The position numbers and the translations under genes are program-made. DNA of 64,000 bases from Thermodesulfatator indicus DSM 15286 (GTDB taxonomy: Bacteria > Desulfobacterota > Thermodesulfobacteria > Thermodesulfobacteriales > Thermodesulfatatoraceae), in the NCBI RefSeq assembly GCF_000217795.1, contig NC_015681.1:124001-188000 (forward strand), read 5' to 3'. Below are positions 8,205-16,773 of this stretch, piece by piece. Every line of letters starts with the position of its first letter. Position 1 is the first letter of the stretch. The notes beneath the pieces are model-generated. The model did no database searches. It saw nothing but the letters and a program-made list of their open reading frames with translations, and was not told the DNA's origin.

Positions 8205-8415
8205 CTTTTTTGTTTTCGTTTTTAAGGTCTATTTTCTGGGCTTCCTCTTCGAGCATGATAGGAATACCGTCTCTTACTTCGTAAAGCAAGGAACATTTAT
8301 AGCAAACAAGCCCTTGACGTGATTCATCAACCGTAAGGTCTCCTTTACATTTAGGACAAGCCAGTACCGCCAAGAGTTCCTGCGGTATAAGGCTTACAAA
8401 AAGCCCGCCAAACAT
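8197..8415 (-). CDS. Trm112-like zinc-ribbon protein
   Basis: This is a 72-residue protein of the Trm112/YcaR family. Two CxxC knuckles (CPKCKGDL and CYKCSLLY) frame a small zinc ribbon, followed by the characteristic YEVRDGIPIMLEEEA. Eukaryotic and archaeal Trm112 proteins activate methyltransferases; bacterial members are mostly uncharacterised. The ATG is set by CAGGAGGCG. It heads a probable operon with the DUF4416 gene and moaA. Confidence 0.85.
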   Translation of the reverse strand: MFGGLFVSLIPQELLAVLACPKCKGDLTVDESRQGLVCYKCSLLYEVRDGIPIMLEEEAQKIDLKNENKKDE

Positions 8416-8564
8416 ATGCGCCTCCTGTTTTTGTTTAGCTTAAATCTAATTTCTTTTGGAATCTAGGCAACTATATCTAAATTACAGAATTATACGGAAA
8501 TTACAGGATTATACGGGAGCTTCACCTCCAAGCCCTACAGATGGGTGAATGATGTTTACGGGGT

Positions 8565-8593
8565 TTAGCGTTTGGGGTAACCCCAAACGCTAA
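8565..8593. terminator. Perfect 14-bp hairpin after the efflux operon
   Basis: TTAGCGTTTGGGGT and its exact reverse complement flank a single base, 32 bp beyond the RND gene end. No T run follows on either strand, so it may be a factor-dependent end, an RNA-stabilising stem or a protein site rather than a classical terminator. It occupies the 210-bp gap at 8416-8625, which holds no other feature I can support. Confidence 0.5.
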
Positions 8594-8625
8594 GCAATTA
8601 AGTACCTATTTAGGTCTCCATTACA

Positions 8626-11600
8626 TCATTTACGACTTACCAAAGCGCGAACTTTTTCCAGGAACACATAAAAAAGCGGCACATAAACAAGGGTAAGAAT
8701 GGTACCCACCAGCAGTCCACCTATGGCCACCACCGCTAGAGGCGAAAGGCGCTCAAGACCTATAGCCCGTTCAGCGGCGATAGGGATCATGCCCGTAATA
8801 GTGGAAAGGGCGGTCATCAAGATAGGCCGCGTTCTGGCCCGAATAGCTCCTTCAACGGCTTCTTTCAAATCTTTTCCTTTTTGGCGGGCCTTTTCAATAA
8901 AGTCAAGCAACAAAATAGAATTGTTAACCACCACACCTGAAAGAAGGATCATGCCCATGGAAGCTGGCATACAAAAATGCCTGTCCACCAGCAAAAGCCC
9001 CCAGATCGCCCCAATTAGAGCCAGAGGAATAGCCACCATGATAGTTATCGGATGTCTAAAAGACCTGAAAGTAGGCACCAGAGAAAAATAAAGCAAAATC
9101 AACGAAAGGATAAGGGCATCTTTTAACCTGGCAAATGATTCCTTCATCGGCTTTACTTCGCCTTCCTGCGAAAGTTTATAGCCTGAAGGGACTTTCAGAT
9201 CAGACAAGGCCTTCCCTACCCCTTCTTGGATATGGCTTATGGCCGTCTTACGACGATAACCCAGCACATCAATAACCGGAGAGAGATTATCCCGCACAAT
9301 GACACTTCTTACGAAATCTTTTTCCACCGTGGCTAATTCTTTCAAGGGTACGGGACCTTTAGGCGTAGGCACCATGTAATTTAAAAGTGACTCAAGAGAG
9401 TCCCTTTCGTAGGGCAAAAAGCGCACTTTAATGACGTAAGGACGCTCTTCTGGAACCCTCCAGAAGGAAGCCTTGCCACCAGAAAATCCCATGGCCATTT
9501 CACGGGCAAGAATTTCTGGAGTAAGGCCGTAAAACGAAAGCTTTTCAAGATTGGGTTTTATCAAAAACTCCTGGCGGTCAAAATCCCAGGTATGAGAAAG
9601 ACTCACCAGCCCAGGCACTTTGTATAAGCGGTTTTCTATTTCTAGAGCCAGTTTGTGAAGAATACGAGGATCACTCCCTGAAACCATTACATCAACTGGT
9701 GCGGCAATAGAAGAAAGAGGAGTGGCACCAAACTCAAACACGTGTAAGGTTTTAAGGCCTGGTATCTTTAAGAATTCGCTGTAAAGGTGATTTTCTATCT
9801 GCCAGATATTTTCTTTACGGTGAAAACGATCTACAAAATGTACGGTTATCATTCCCTGTCTGGGCGTGCGATCAGCACCAAAACTTATTACCCCAGGCTC
9901 TGACCCCATGACCGTGGCCATACGAATAAAACCCGGATAATTTTCTAGGGTATTTTCCATTTTACGGATTATTTTTTCCGCTTCTTCAATAGGAGTATTG
10001 GGAGTGACTTCAAAAGATATCTTTACGATCCCTGTATCCATGGGAGGCATGAGGTCTCGCCCCACCAGAGGCATAATCTTTTTCACACTGATAACCATGA
10101 GAAGCACCGCCGGCATGATAAGCACTACCTTGTAGCGCACCCCAAACCTAAAGAGCGTCAAATAAAACGCCCTGAATTTTTCAAGAAATCCTTCGCTTAC
10201 ACGGGAAAGAAATTTTTCAAACCGCGAGGGTTCGCCAGCTCGTAACACATAGGGCGCAAGAAGCGGGATTATAGTTACCGAAACGATGTAAGAAGCCGTA
10301 AGCGCCATGGTTAACACCATGGCCAGGGGCCGCAAAATCTTTTCCACGTATCCACCGACAAACATGATGGGAATAAGCACAAGGATAGTGGTAAAAGTGC
10401 CAGAGAGGTCGGCCAGCATTATCTCCTGCGTGCCTGAGATAGCGGCTTGCCTGGGAGAAAGGCCCTTTTCGCGCAGATGGCGTTCTATATTTTCGGCTAC
10501 TACTATGGAGTCATCAACCAAAAGACCCACAGCCAGAATAACCGCAGTCATGGTAACAATGTTCAACTCCAGGCCAAAGAGCTTCATTAGAAAAAAGGTG
10601 AGAAAATAAGTTACAGGAATAGACACCGCCGCTAAAAGTGTGGCCCGAACTCTGGCCATCAAAAGAAAGATAACCGCTACCGTTAGAATAATAGCATCAC
10701 GCAAGGCTCCTATAAGGTTAGAAAGTGAGGTCTTAATAATATTTTTCTGGGTATCAGCTATAGAAAAAGAAAGCTCAGGATACTGGACCTTAAGTTTTTT
10801 TAAAGCCTTTTCCGCGGCCTCAATAGTGGCCATGACGTTGCCATTCTCGGGCCTTAAAACATTTAGCCCAATGGCTGGCCTTCCGTTGCCGTGAAAAAGG
10901 CTATTTCTATCTTCATGAGAAAGAGTTATACGGGCAATGTCTCCCAGACGAATGGATTTGCCTTTTAGCGGAATAGTAAGGTCTTTAAGTTCCTCTGGCC
11001 GGGCAATTTCTCCAGGAATCTTTATAAAGATTTCTTGCTCATTAGACCTTATAATGCCAGCAGGCCAGTTGGTATTTTGTGAGGCAAGGGCGGCGGCCAC
11101 GTTAGCCAGGCTCAGCCCATAACGAGCCAGGGTGTCTCTTTCTATTTCAACCCTTACCTCTGGCTGATAGCCTCCAAAAATTTCTACGTCTCCAATCTGG
11201 GGGACATTTAAAAGGGAGGGCTTAATGTATTCCTCGGCCAAGCGTCTTACTTCTGAAAGAGTAAGATTAGAGCCTTCTTTAGGGCTTATAGCCACGGTCA
11301 TCACCGGATTGGTGACGTCACTGACCTTGAAAATACGTGGAGGTAAAAGGCCTCTTGGTAAGTCACTGAGAATGCGGTCAAGGGCTGAAGAAACGTCAAC
11401 CTGAGCGGCAGAAAGCCCTTTTTCGTATTCAAACTCTACTGAGAGCACACCTACGCCGTCTCGAGACACAGAACGCACTTTGCGCACCAGAGAAAGGGTA
11501 GCCAGCTCTTTTTCAACAGGGATTACTACTTCCTTTTCTACGTCTTCAGCCGAAGCCCCGGGCAAAGAAAGCACTACCACTATTTGGGGATAGTTGGCGT

Positions 11601-11715
11601 CTGGAAAAAGGTTAAGAGGGAGCTCCCTGAAACTCTTAATCCCTAAAACTACCCCCAGGAACAAGAGGGCAAGTATTAGATGAGGCCATTTAAGGTAACG
11701 TTCTACAAAGGTCAT
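8626..11715 (-). CDS. RND-family efflux pump, inner-membrane subunit
   Basis: This 1029-residue transporter has the RND layout of two repeats, each with one transmembrane helix, a large periplasmic loop and a bundle of five or six helices. Visible signatures are the N-terminal FPDANYPQIVVVLSLPGAS, AVILAVGLLVDDSIVVAENI (proton-relay Asp pair, about residue 400) and GMILLSGVVVNNSILLLDFI in the second half. The family pumps drugs, metals or lipids out by proton exchange through an outer-membrane channel. The sequence resembles AcrB/MexF more than CusA, but the substrate cannot be read. It is the last gene of the operon, 10 bp after the cupin. Confidence 0.93.
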   Translation of the reverse strand: MTFVERYLKWPHLILALLFLGVVLGIKSFRELPLNLFPDANYPQIVVVLSLPGASAEDVEKEVVIPVEKELATLSLVRKVRSVSRDGVGVLSVEFEYEKGLSAAQVDVSSALDRILSDLPRGLLPPRIFKVSDVTNPVMTVAISPKEGSNLTLSEVRRLAEEYIKPSLLNVPQIGDVEIFGGYQPEVRVEIERDTLARYGLSLANVAAALASQNTNWPAGIIRSNEQEIFIKIPGEIARPEELKDLTIPLKGKSIRLGDIARITLSHEDRNSLFHGNGRPAIGLNVLRPENGNVMATIEAAEKALKKLKVQYPELSFSIADTQKNIIKTSLSNLIGALRDAIILTVAVIFLLMARVRATLLAAVSIPVTYFLTFFLMKLFGLELNIVTMTAVILAVGLLVDDSIVVAENIERHLREKGLSPRQAAISGTQEIMLADLSGTFTTILVLIPIMFVGGYVEKILRPLAMVLTMALTASYIVSVTIIPLLAPYVLRAGEPSRFEKFLSRVSEGFLEKFRAFYLTLFRFGVRYKVVLIMPAVLLMVISVKKIMPLVGRDLMPPMDTGIVKISFEVTPNTPIEEAEKIIRKMENTLENYPGFIRMATVMGSEPGVISFGADRTPRQGMITVHFVDRFHRKENIWQIENHLYSEFLKIPGLKTLHVFEFGATPLSSIAAPVDVMVSGSDPRILHKLALEIENRLYKVPGLVSLSHTWDFDRQEFLIKPNLEKLSFYGLTPEILAREMAMGFSGGKASFWRVPEERPYVIKVRFLPYERDSLESLLNYMVPTPKGPVPLKELATVEKDFVRSVIVRDNLSPVIDVLGYRRKTAISHIQEGVGKALSDLKVPSGYKLSQEGEVKPMKESFARLKDALILSLILLYFSLVPTFRSFRHPITIMVAIPLALIGAIWGLLLVDRHFCMPASMGMILLSGVVVNNSILLLDFIEKARQKGKDLKEAVEGAIRARTRPILMTALSTITGMIPIAAERAIGLERLSPLAVVAIGGLLVGTILTLVYVPLFYVFLEKVRALVSRK

Positions 11716-11725
11716 CTAGCTTTCC

Positions 11726-12040
11726 TTATAGTGGCGGAGCAATGGCTACGAGGATACGCATGTCAGTTTTGGCTTCCACACCGTGAGGTTCATTTATGGC
11801 ACAAATAAAAATGTCGCCAGCCTTAGCCGGAGTTTTGGCTCCTTCGGCCCCTAGAAAATAGCCTTCACCTTCCAAAACAAGAATGCTTAACTCTCCCTCA
11901 ACCGAATGCGAATGCACAGGAAACTCTTCACCGGCTTTTATATTGAAATTAATGATCCGAAAATACGGAGAATCATGAACCAAAAATTTGTTAAGGGCCT
12001 TGTCAAATACACGGGTCTCGTCAAGATTAAATACTTTCAT
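11726..12040 (-). CDS. Small cupin-domain protein
   Basis: A 104-residue single-domain cupin. The metal-binding motifs are partly kept: FPVHSHSVEGELSILVLEGEG (two His and a Glu) and CAINEPHGVEA (His). Such proteins bind small molecules or act as sugar-like sensors or simple enzymes. It is embedded in an efflux operon, overlapping the membrane-fusion gene by 14 bp and ending 10 bp before the pump gene, so it is made with the pump. A role in sensing or modifying the pumped compound is inference only. Confidence 0.8.
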   Translation of the reverse strand: MKVFNLDETRVFDKALNKFLVHDSPYFRIINFNIKAGEEFPVHSHSVEGELSILVLEGEGYFLGAEGAKTPAKAGDIFICAINEPHGVEAKTDMRILVAIAPPL

Positions 12041-13139
12041 CGTGGCCTCCTTTAATTGGAATAACTTTTTGGCCAGGGTAAAGTCTTAGAAGCAGCCCTG
12101 GATCTCCCACTACTACCTGATCGCCTTCATTAAGCTTTCCTGAGGCAACCACCTGGCCTTTGCTCTGGCCAAGAACCCTTACAGGGATGAACTTAAGCCT
12201 GCCTTTTTCTACCACGTAAACTCCCTGGGACTTGCCAGGCACCAGGGCTTTGGCCGGCAAGAGAAGCCCTTCAAGATTGGCCAAAACCAGATCCACTCCT
12301 AAAGAGGCCCCGCTTGGCAGGGAAAAAGGCCTCTTCTTTAGCCTTATCTCCACGGTAGCCAGGGCTTCTTTAGAGACCGCTGGATAAACCTTATAAACCG
12401 CGGCGATTTTTTGCCTGTCCCCAAGCGAAATATAGACCCTGTCACCAGGAACGATTGAGGCCGCCTTCTCCTGGGGTATGTTTACCAAAAGACGATAACC
12501 TGCTTTAGGATCTTCAAGAGTTATAAGGGGAGCTCCAGGGGTAGCCATGTCACCTGGATTTTTAAAACGCCTGGTAACTACTCCAGAGAAGGGAGCCTTA
12601 ATAAAGGCATAAGAAAGATTAACTTTAGCCGCTTCTATTTCCTGCTTAAGCTGTTCTACCCTTGCGAGAGCGGCTTGATAGGCAGCTTTAGAAAGGTCAA
12701 AGGCCTCCTGGGAAATAGCTTCATGCTCAAGAAGCTTTTGGTTGCGTTCAAAAATACCCTTACGCACTAAAAGTTCTGTTTGAGCCGAGGCCAATTGTGT
12801 TTTAAGAACGCCGAGCTTGGCTTCAATATCCTTGGCCTCTATCTCAACCAAAAGTTCTCCCTTTTTAACCTTATCCCCTTCATATTTGGTAATCCTTAAA
12901 ATGTAGCCAGATATCCTGGTGGCGATGTTAGCCTCGTGCACAGGGGTGATAGTTCCCAGATAATGTTCACGTATTTCAAGCGTACCCTTAGTTACCTTCG
13001 CTACTTCAACGGGTAAAGGGATTTTCTGGGGCGGTTTAACACTTTGGATAGTCTCTTTTTTGAGTTTGACCACTCTAAAAGCCCCGAAAATCAAAAGAAA
13101 AACCACCAACAATATTAGAAAAGGTTTAAGCTTATTCAT
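12027..13139 (-). CDS. RND efflux periplasmic adaptor (membrane fusion protein)
   Basis: A 370-residue HlyD/AcrA-type adaptor that links the inner-membrane pump to the TolC channel. The order is an N-terminal anchor helix (FLILLVVFLLIFGAF), a split biotinyl-lipoyl domain (RISGYILRITKYEGDKVKKGELL and SYAFIKAPFSGVVTRRF), an alpha-helical hairpin between them (about residues 105-165), and beta-barrel and membrane-proximal domains. The start overlaps the tolC-like gene end by 8 bp. Confidence 0.92.
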   Translation of the reverse strand: MNKLKPFLILLVVFLLIFGAFRVVKLKKETIQSVKPPQKIPLPVEVAKVTKGTLEIREHYLGTITPVHEANIATRISGYILRITKYEGDKVKKGELLVEIEAKDIEAKLGVLKTQLASAQTELLVRKGIFERNQKLLEHEAISQEAFDLSKAAYQAALARVEQLKQEIEAAKVNLSYAFIKAPFSGVVTRRFKNPGDMATPGAPLITLEDPKAGYRLLVNIPQEKAASIVPGDRVYISLGDRQKIAAVYKVYPAVSKEALATVEIRLKKRPFSLPSGASLGVDLVLANLEGLLLPAKALVPGKSQGVYVVEKGRLKFIPVRVLGQSKGQVVASGKLNEGDQVVVGDPGLLLRLYPGQKVIPIKGGHDESI

Positions 13140-14439
13140 TTAAAAACTCCTTGGCTATTTGCCCGGTGGCCAGTTCAAAGGAAATAGTGGCGGTGTTAAG
13201 GTCATAATAGGCCTTTAGAAGGTTTGATTTAGTGCGCAACCAGGCTTCCTGGGCCTGCAATAAGTCATTGATAGAACCCGCTCCGGCCTGATAGCGGAAA
13301 GCCTCTCTCTTGTATGCTTCTCTGGCAAATTCTTCAGCGGCTTTAAGGCGGTTCACCTGGCTTTTGGCGGAGTTAATCCGGCTAACAGCTGAAATTATCT
13401 CCTGTGAAGCGGCAAGTCTCAGACTTTCAAGTTCTTCTTTAGCGGCAAGCCAAAGGGCCTGTTTTTCTTTGACTAGATTTCTTTTTACCCCGGAATCAAA
13501 TATTGACCAGTTTAGCCGCACACCAGCCACCCACACTTCTTCATCGTTATTAAGTCCGGCCCCTGCCCGCCTTCCGTAAGAAGAAAAGGCAGAAAGAGTT
13601 GGCAGATATTCCCTTTTGGCCCGCGAAATAGCGGCTTCCGCCTGTTTAACCTTAAGTTTAGCGGCTTTGACATCAGGCCTCTGGTCTAAAAATTTATCGG
13701 CTGAAAAAGGATTAAAGTCCAGTTTTTTAGAGGGCTCTAGCGCAGAAGACACTTCAAAACTGGTATCCTCAAGACCAATAACCAGAGCAAGAAGCTTTTT
13801 AGCCAGGCGCAAGTTGTTTTCACTGGCCAAAAGTAAGGCCTTTTCTTCTTCTAAGGCCCTTTTAAAGTAAAGGAGATCAAGTTTGGCAATTTTACCCACC
13901 TGGTATTTTAAACTGGCATCACGGTATTGCTTTTCAAGCAGGCGGTAAAGTTCTCTCTGGGCCTTAGCAAGATTTTTAAGATAGAGCACCTGAAAGTAAA
14001 GTTGCTTTACATTGGCTATAAGATCTTCAGTTGATTGCCTTAAAAGGCTTTGCCTAATATTGATTTCAAGGTCTTTAATCTTTACTTCCTGAGCTACCCG
14101 CCCACCTTCGTATAAGGGAAAAGTGGCCTCAACCTGCCAGAAATAAATATCCCGACTAAAGGGCGGGAACTGGCCTGGCCCTTTTATAGAAGTTATAGTG
14201 ACCGGATCATTATGGCGTTCGGCTTGAAGAATAAGATTAGCCTTTAACCAGCGGTTAGCGCTGGTAGCTTTTTTGGCAAAACGAGAAGCTTTCAAGGCGT
14301 CTTTCTGGGCCTTTATTGAAGGATGATGTTTAAGCGCAAGCCTTATAGCTTCTTCTAAAGAAAGACTTTTTTGGGCCATCCCTGTGAGTGGGCTCATCAG
14401 GATAAAAATTAGGCTTAAAAAGCATATCGTCCTTTTCAT
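13132..14439 (-). CDS. TolC-family outer-membrane efflux channel
   Basis: A 435-residue exported protein with a signal peptide (cleavage near GMAQ) and the internally duplicated outer-membrane efflux protein fold: LSLEEAIRLALKHHPSIKAQ at the start of the mature chain, two long helical repeats, and YRYQAGAGSINDLLQAQ-like sequence in the second repeat. It forms the trimeric exit duct of the pump. The ATG overlaps the regulator's stop codon by 4 bp, so the regulator and channel are translationally coupled. Confidence 0.92.
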   Translation of the reverse strand: MKRTICFLSLIFILMSPLTGMAQKSLSLEEAIRLALKHHPSIKAQKDALKASRFAKKATSANRWLKANLILQAERHNDPVTITSIKGPGQFPPFSRDIYFWQVEATFPLYEGGRVAQEVKIKDLEINIRQSLLRQSTEDLIANVKQLYFQVLYLKNLAKAQRELYRLLEKQYRDASLKYQVGKIAKLDLLYFKRALEEEKALLLASENNLRLAKKLLALVIGLEDTSFEVSSALEPSKKLDFNPFSADKFLDQRPDVKAAKLKVKQAEAAISRAKREYLPTLSAFSSYGRRAGAGLNNDEEVWVAGVRLNWSIFDSGVKRNLVKEKQALWLAAKEELESLRLAASQEIISAVSRINSAKSQVNRLKAAEEFAREAYKREAFRYQAGAGSINDLLQAQEAWLRTKSNLLKAYYDLNTATISFELATGQIAKEFLNE

Positions 14440-15071
14440 GCCAAGCCCTCGATGCCCTTGAGAGAAAAAGAAACAACATGCTCTATCAAAAACTTTTCAA
14501 AGTGAGCATCAAACTTTTGGCCGGTAACTTCTTGCACCTTGGGGCGAGCGAAATTGAAATAAAGAATCTGAGCTAGAATGCTAAGCACGGCCATGCGCAT
14601 TTTTTCAGGAGGAAGAGAAGGCAAGTAAATTTTTAGTGCTTCTTCAAAAGAGACTAGAAAAGGATTTAACGCTTCTTCCACGATAAGTTTTAAAATACTA
14701 GACGGCCTAACCATCTCCCTTGCCAGAAGTTTAAAGTGAATTTCACGTTCTTCTTCTGTTAGTGGCCCGGAAATTATGGCTTTAGCAAAAGCTCTAATCA
14801 CTCCTTCTAAGTTAGGGTCATCATCCTTGAGATTTTTTTCAAAGGTTTCTTTAAGGCGTTTGGCCCGTTCTAAAAAACGAGTTTGGAAAACTTCAAGATA
14901 AAGACCTTCTTTAGAACCAAAGTAGTAATTTATAGCCCCGAGGTGTACTTTGGCCTGGCTGGTTATCTCTCGCACACTCACCCCCTTAAACCCCTTTTCG
15001 GCAAAAAGTCTCTCAGCCACCTCAATGAGCCTTTCTTTGGTGCCGAATTTATCCGAAAATTTATTTTTCAT
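14436..15071 (-). CDS. TetR-family regulator of the efflux operon
   Basis: This 211-residue repressor has an N-terminal TetR helix-turn-helix (TKERLIEVAERLFAEKGF, VSVREITSQAKVHLGAINYY) and an all-helical ligand domain resembling the CerR/DUF1956 type. It is the first gene of the pump operon. I chose the ATG at 15071 rather than an upstream in-frame start at 15161 because the HTH begins normally here and a good promoter with an inverted repeat lies immediately before it. The promoter places the transcript start at or next to the ATG, so translation may be leaderless. Autorepression is the expected mode. Confidence 0.88.
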   Translation of the reverse strand: MKNKFSDKFGTKERLIEVAERLFAEKGFKGVSVREITSQAKVHLGAINYYFGSKEGLYLEVFQTRFLERAKRLKETFEKNLKDDDPNLEGVIRAFAKAIISGPLTEEEREIHFKLLAREMVRPSSILKLIVEEALNPFLVSFEEALKIYLPSLPPEKMRMAVLSILAQILYFNFARPKVQEVTGQKFDAHFEKFLIEHVVSFSLKGIEGLA

Positions 15072-15107
15072 ACAAATGTATGTATCAAACACTTGTTCGA
15101 AAGTCAA
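15069..15107 (-). promoter_or_regulatory. Promoter and probable TetR operator of the efflux operon
   Basis: On the minus strand, TTGACT (15102-15107) and TACATA (15079-15084) are separated by 17 bp. The -10 region overlaps ATACATACATTTGTATG, which contains the inverted pair ATACA/TGTAT. The known AcrR operator of Escherichia coli begins with a similar TACATACATT sequence. The operator reaches into the start codon, consistent with autoregulation by the first gene. Confidence 0.55.
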
Positions 15108-15187
15108 GAAAAAATTTTTAGCTGAGCTTGGGACAAGCAAAGCGGTACCGAACAGGATCAAAGCGCTTTGCAGGAAGTTCTTTTAAG

Positions 15188-15223
15188 AATCCTAGATTCC
15201 CGCTTGAGCGAGAATCTAGGATT
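15188..15223 (-). terminator. Long hairpin ending the six-gene operon
   Basis: AATCCTAGATTC (15188-15199) pairs perfectly with GAATCTAGGATT (15212-15223), and an inner CGCT/AGCG stem extends it to about 16 bp. It starts 7 bp after the TPR gene stop, between that gene and the efflux promoter. No clear T tract follows. It probably ends or protects the 3' end of the upstream operon. Confidence 0.6.
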
Positions 15224-15229
15224 AATTGG

Positions 15230-15838
15230 TTATTTCTTTAAATAGTTTTTGGCCACTATGTTTTCTGGAGACAAAAGAAGAACCTGACGAAAAACACGCC
15301 TGGCTTCGTTTTGTTTCCCTTGCCACCATAAATCCTGGCCAAGTTCTACTAAAAATAAAACGCTAGTAGGATAGCGCTGCAACATTTTTCGCATTACTCG
15401 CTCAGCGTGATCCGCCTTGTTTTGAAGACGCAAAGCTATGGCTAATCGCAAATTTCCGTAATAATTATATGTATCTTCTCTTATTAGCCTTCTCATAAGC
15501 TCTTCTACTTTAGGCCAGTTTTTCTGAGCCATATATGGCAATGATAATCCTAAAAGAGCTTCAAAAGAACTTGGTTTTATGCTTAAAGCCTTTTCATAGT
15601 AATCAATTGAATTTCGATATTTCCCAGCCAGATAATAAAGCCATCCTAGTCTCAAATTAACCAGATAAAATTTTGGATATTTTTGATATACAGGCAAAAG
15701 AGCATCAATAGCATCTTGATAAGAGGCCATTTTTTCGTAGCGATATGAATCACGAAAAGCCTGCTGAACATTTAAAGCTAAAGCCGAAGAGCCCATCAGA
15801 AAAAAGGTTAAAACGAGAGTAAATAGAACTTTTTTCAT
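15230..15838 (-). CDS. Periplasmic TPR-repeat protein
   Basis: A 202-residue protein with a signal peptide (cleavage near ALALN) and about four tetratricopeptide repeats, clearest in YRNSIDYYEKALSIKPSSFE and NEARRVFRQVLLLSPENI. These repeats form a helical scaffold for protein contacts. It is the last gene of the six-gene operon, 17 bp after the outer-membrane protein, and is likely a periplasmic partner of that protein or of the peptidase domain encoded upstream. No catalytic motif is present. Confidence 0.8.
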   Translation of the reverse strand: MKKVLFTLVLTFFLMGSSALALNVQQAFRDSYRYEKMASYQDAIDALLPVYQKYPKFYLVNLRLGWLYYLAGKYRNSIDYYEKALSIKPSSFEALLGLSLPYMAQKNWPKVEELMRRLIREDTYNYYGNLRLAIALRLQNKADHAERVMRKMLQRYPTSVLFLVELGQDLWWQGKQNEARRVFRQVLLLSPENIVAKNYLKK

Positions 15839-15855
15839 AGTAACCTCCTCAACTT

Positions 15856-16773
15856 TTAAAAACTACCGCCTAGGCTTAAAGTTACAACTGTTTGACCTAC
15901 ATTATCATTAAAACCTGAATGTTTAAGCCACTCTTGAGACAAATTAAGAGCAACTCTTAACTTAGTAGTAACCTTACGACCTACCTCAAAAGAAAAACCA
16001 CCCAAATATTCGTCAGACAAGTTATAAACAACAAATCCTTCATTTTTTACAGCAAAAACCTGTTTTCCAATCCAGGCCGAAATTTTAAAATCAGTCAATC
16101 CTATATAAGTGCTAAAATACTGTTCAAAAGAAAAATTATTTTTATCAAAGGAGCCAACATAATCGTTAAGAAGGATAAAATAAAAACGGGATTCACCATA
16201 AATTCTTTTACCTAAAGCCGCAAAAAAGTAGCCAAAACGAGGGCTAAACTGAAATACTCGCAAATCATTACTGGCAACAGAAGCAGAGCTTTTCTTTTTA
16301 TTAGACGTGGTACCTTTAGCAACAGTATCTATAGAATTATAAAGAGAATAAGCAAACTCCAAACCAATATTCCAGCTATATGGTTGATAATAAAGCCCTT
16401 TGAAATAAATAACTTTACCATTATCAGTGAGCTGATCATCAGTGTTAATATAATGAAAACCAACCTTAAAAACATGATTTTTGAGAATTTGGTCAGTATT
16501 AGAATAGAGAACAGTAAAATCAGTCTGGGACAAATCGCTCTCTGTTTTATAATTTATCTTTGTCTGAGACAAAGCTAATTCTAAAGAATGAATATAACTA
16601 TTCTTAAAGGCCAAATAACCCGTAGTAGACCATCCATTATCTTTTATTTGAGAATTCTCAAAGTTAATGTAAGTCGTATATAAACTGGCGTAAGTATTCC
16701 AATCTTGAGCCCATACTTTTCCTGTAAACGATACTCCCAAAATTATGAGAAATACTAAACACAACTTTTTCAT
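15856..16773 (-). CDS. Predicted outer-membrane beta-barrel protein
   Basis: A 305-residue protein of no family I recognise. It has a signal peptide (cleavage near KVWAQ) and a mature chain rich in alternating aromatic/polar strands such as YASLYTTYINFENSQ, EFAYSLYNSID and RIYGESRFYFILLNDYV. It ends in an aromatic-terminated strand (VGQTVVTLSLGGSF), the usual barrel-assembly signal. A short Lys/Ser-rich stretch near residue 160 would be a surface loop. The start overlaps the stop of the transporter-peptidase gene by 4 bp. It may be the outer-membrane passage for the product of the operon. Confidence 0.7.
   Translation of the reverse strand: MKKLCLVFLIILGVSFTGKVWAQDWNTYASLYTTYINFENSQIKDNGWSTTGYLAFKNSYIHSLELALSQTKINYKTESDLSQTDFTVLYSNTDQILKNHVFKVGFHYINTDDQLTDNGKVIYFKGLYYQPYSWNIGLEFAYSLYNSIDTVAKGTTSNKKKSSASVASNDLRVFQFSPRFGYFFAALGKRIYGESRFYFILLNDYVGSFDKNNFSFEQYFSTYIGLTDFKISAWIGKQVFAVKNEGFVVYNLSDEYLGGFSFEVGRKVTTKLRVALNLSQEWLKHSGFNDNVGQTVVTLSLGGSF

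Noticed and set aside
8699-11122. Several plus-strand open frames opposite the RND gene
   Set aside because: They are short, lack ribosome binding sites and homology, and the opposite strand encodes an intact 1029-residue pump.
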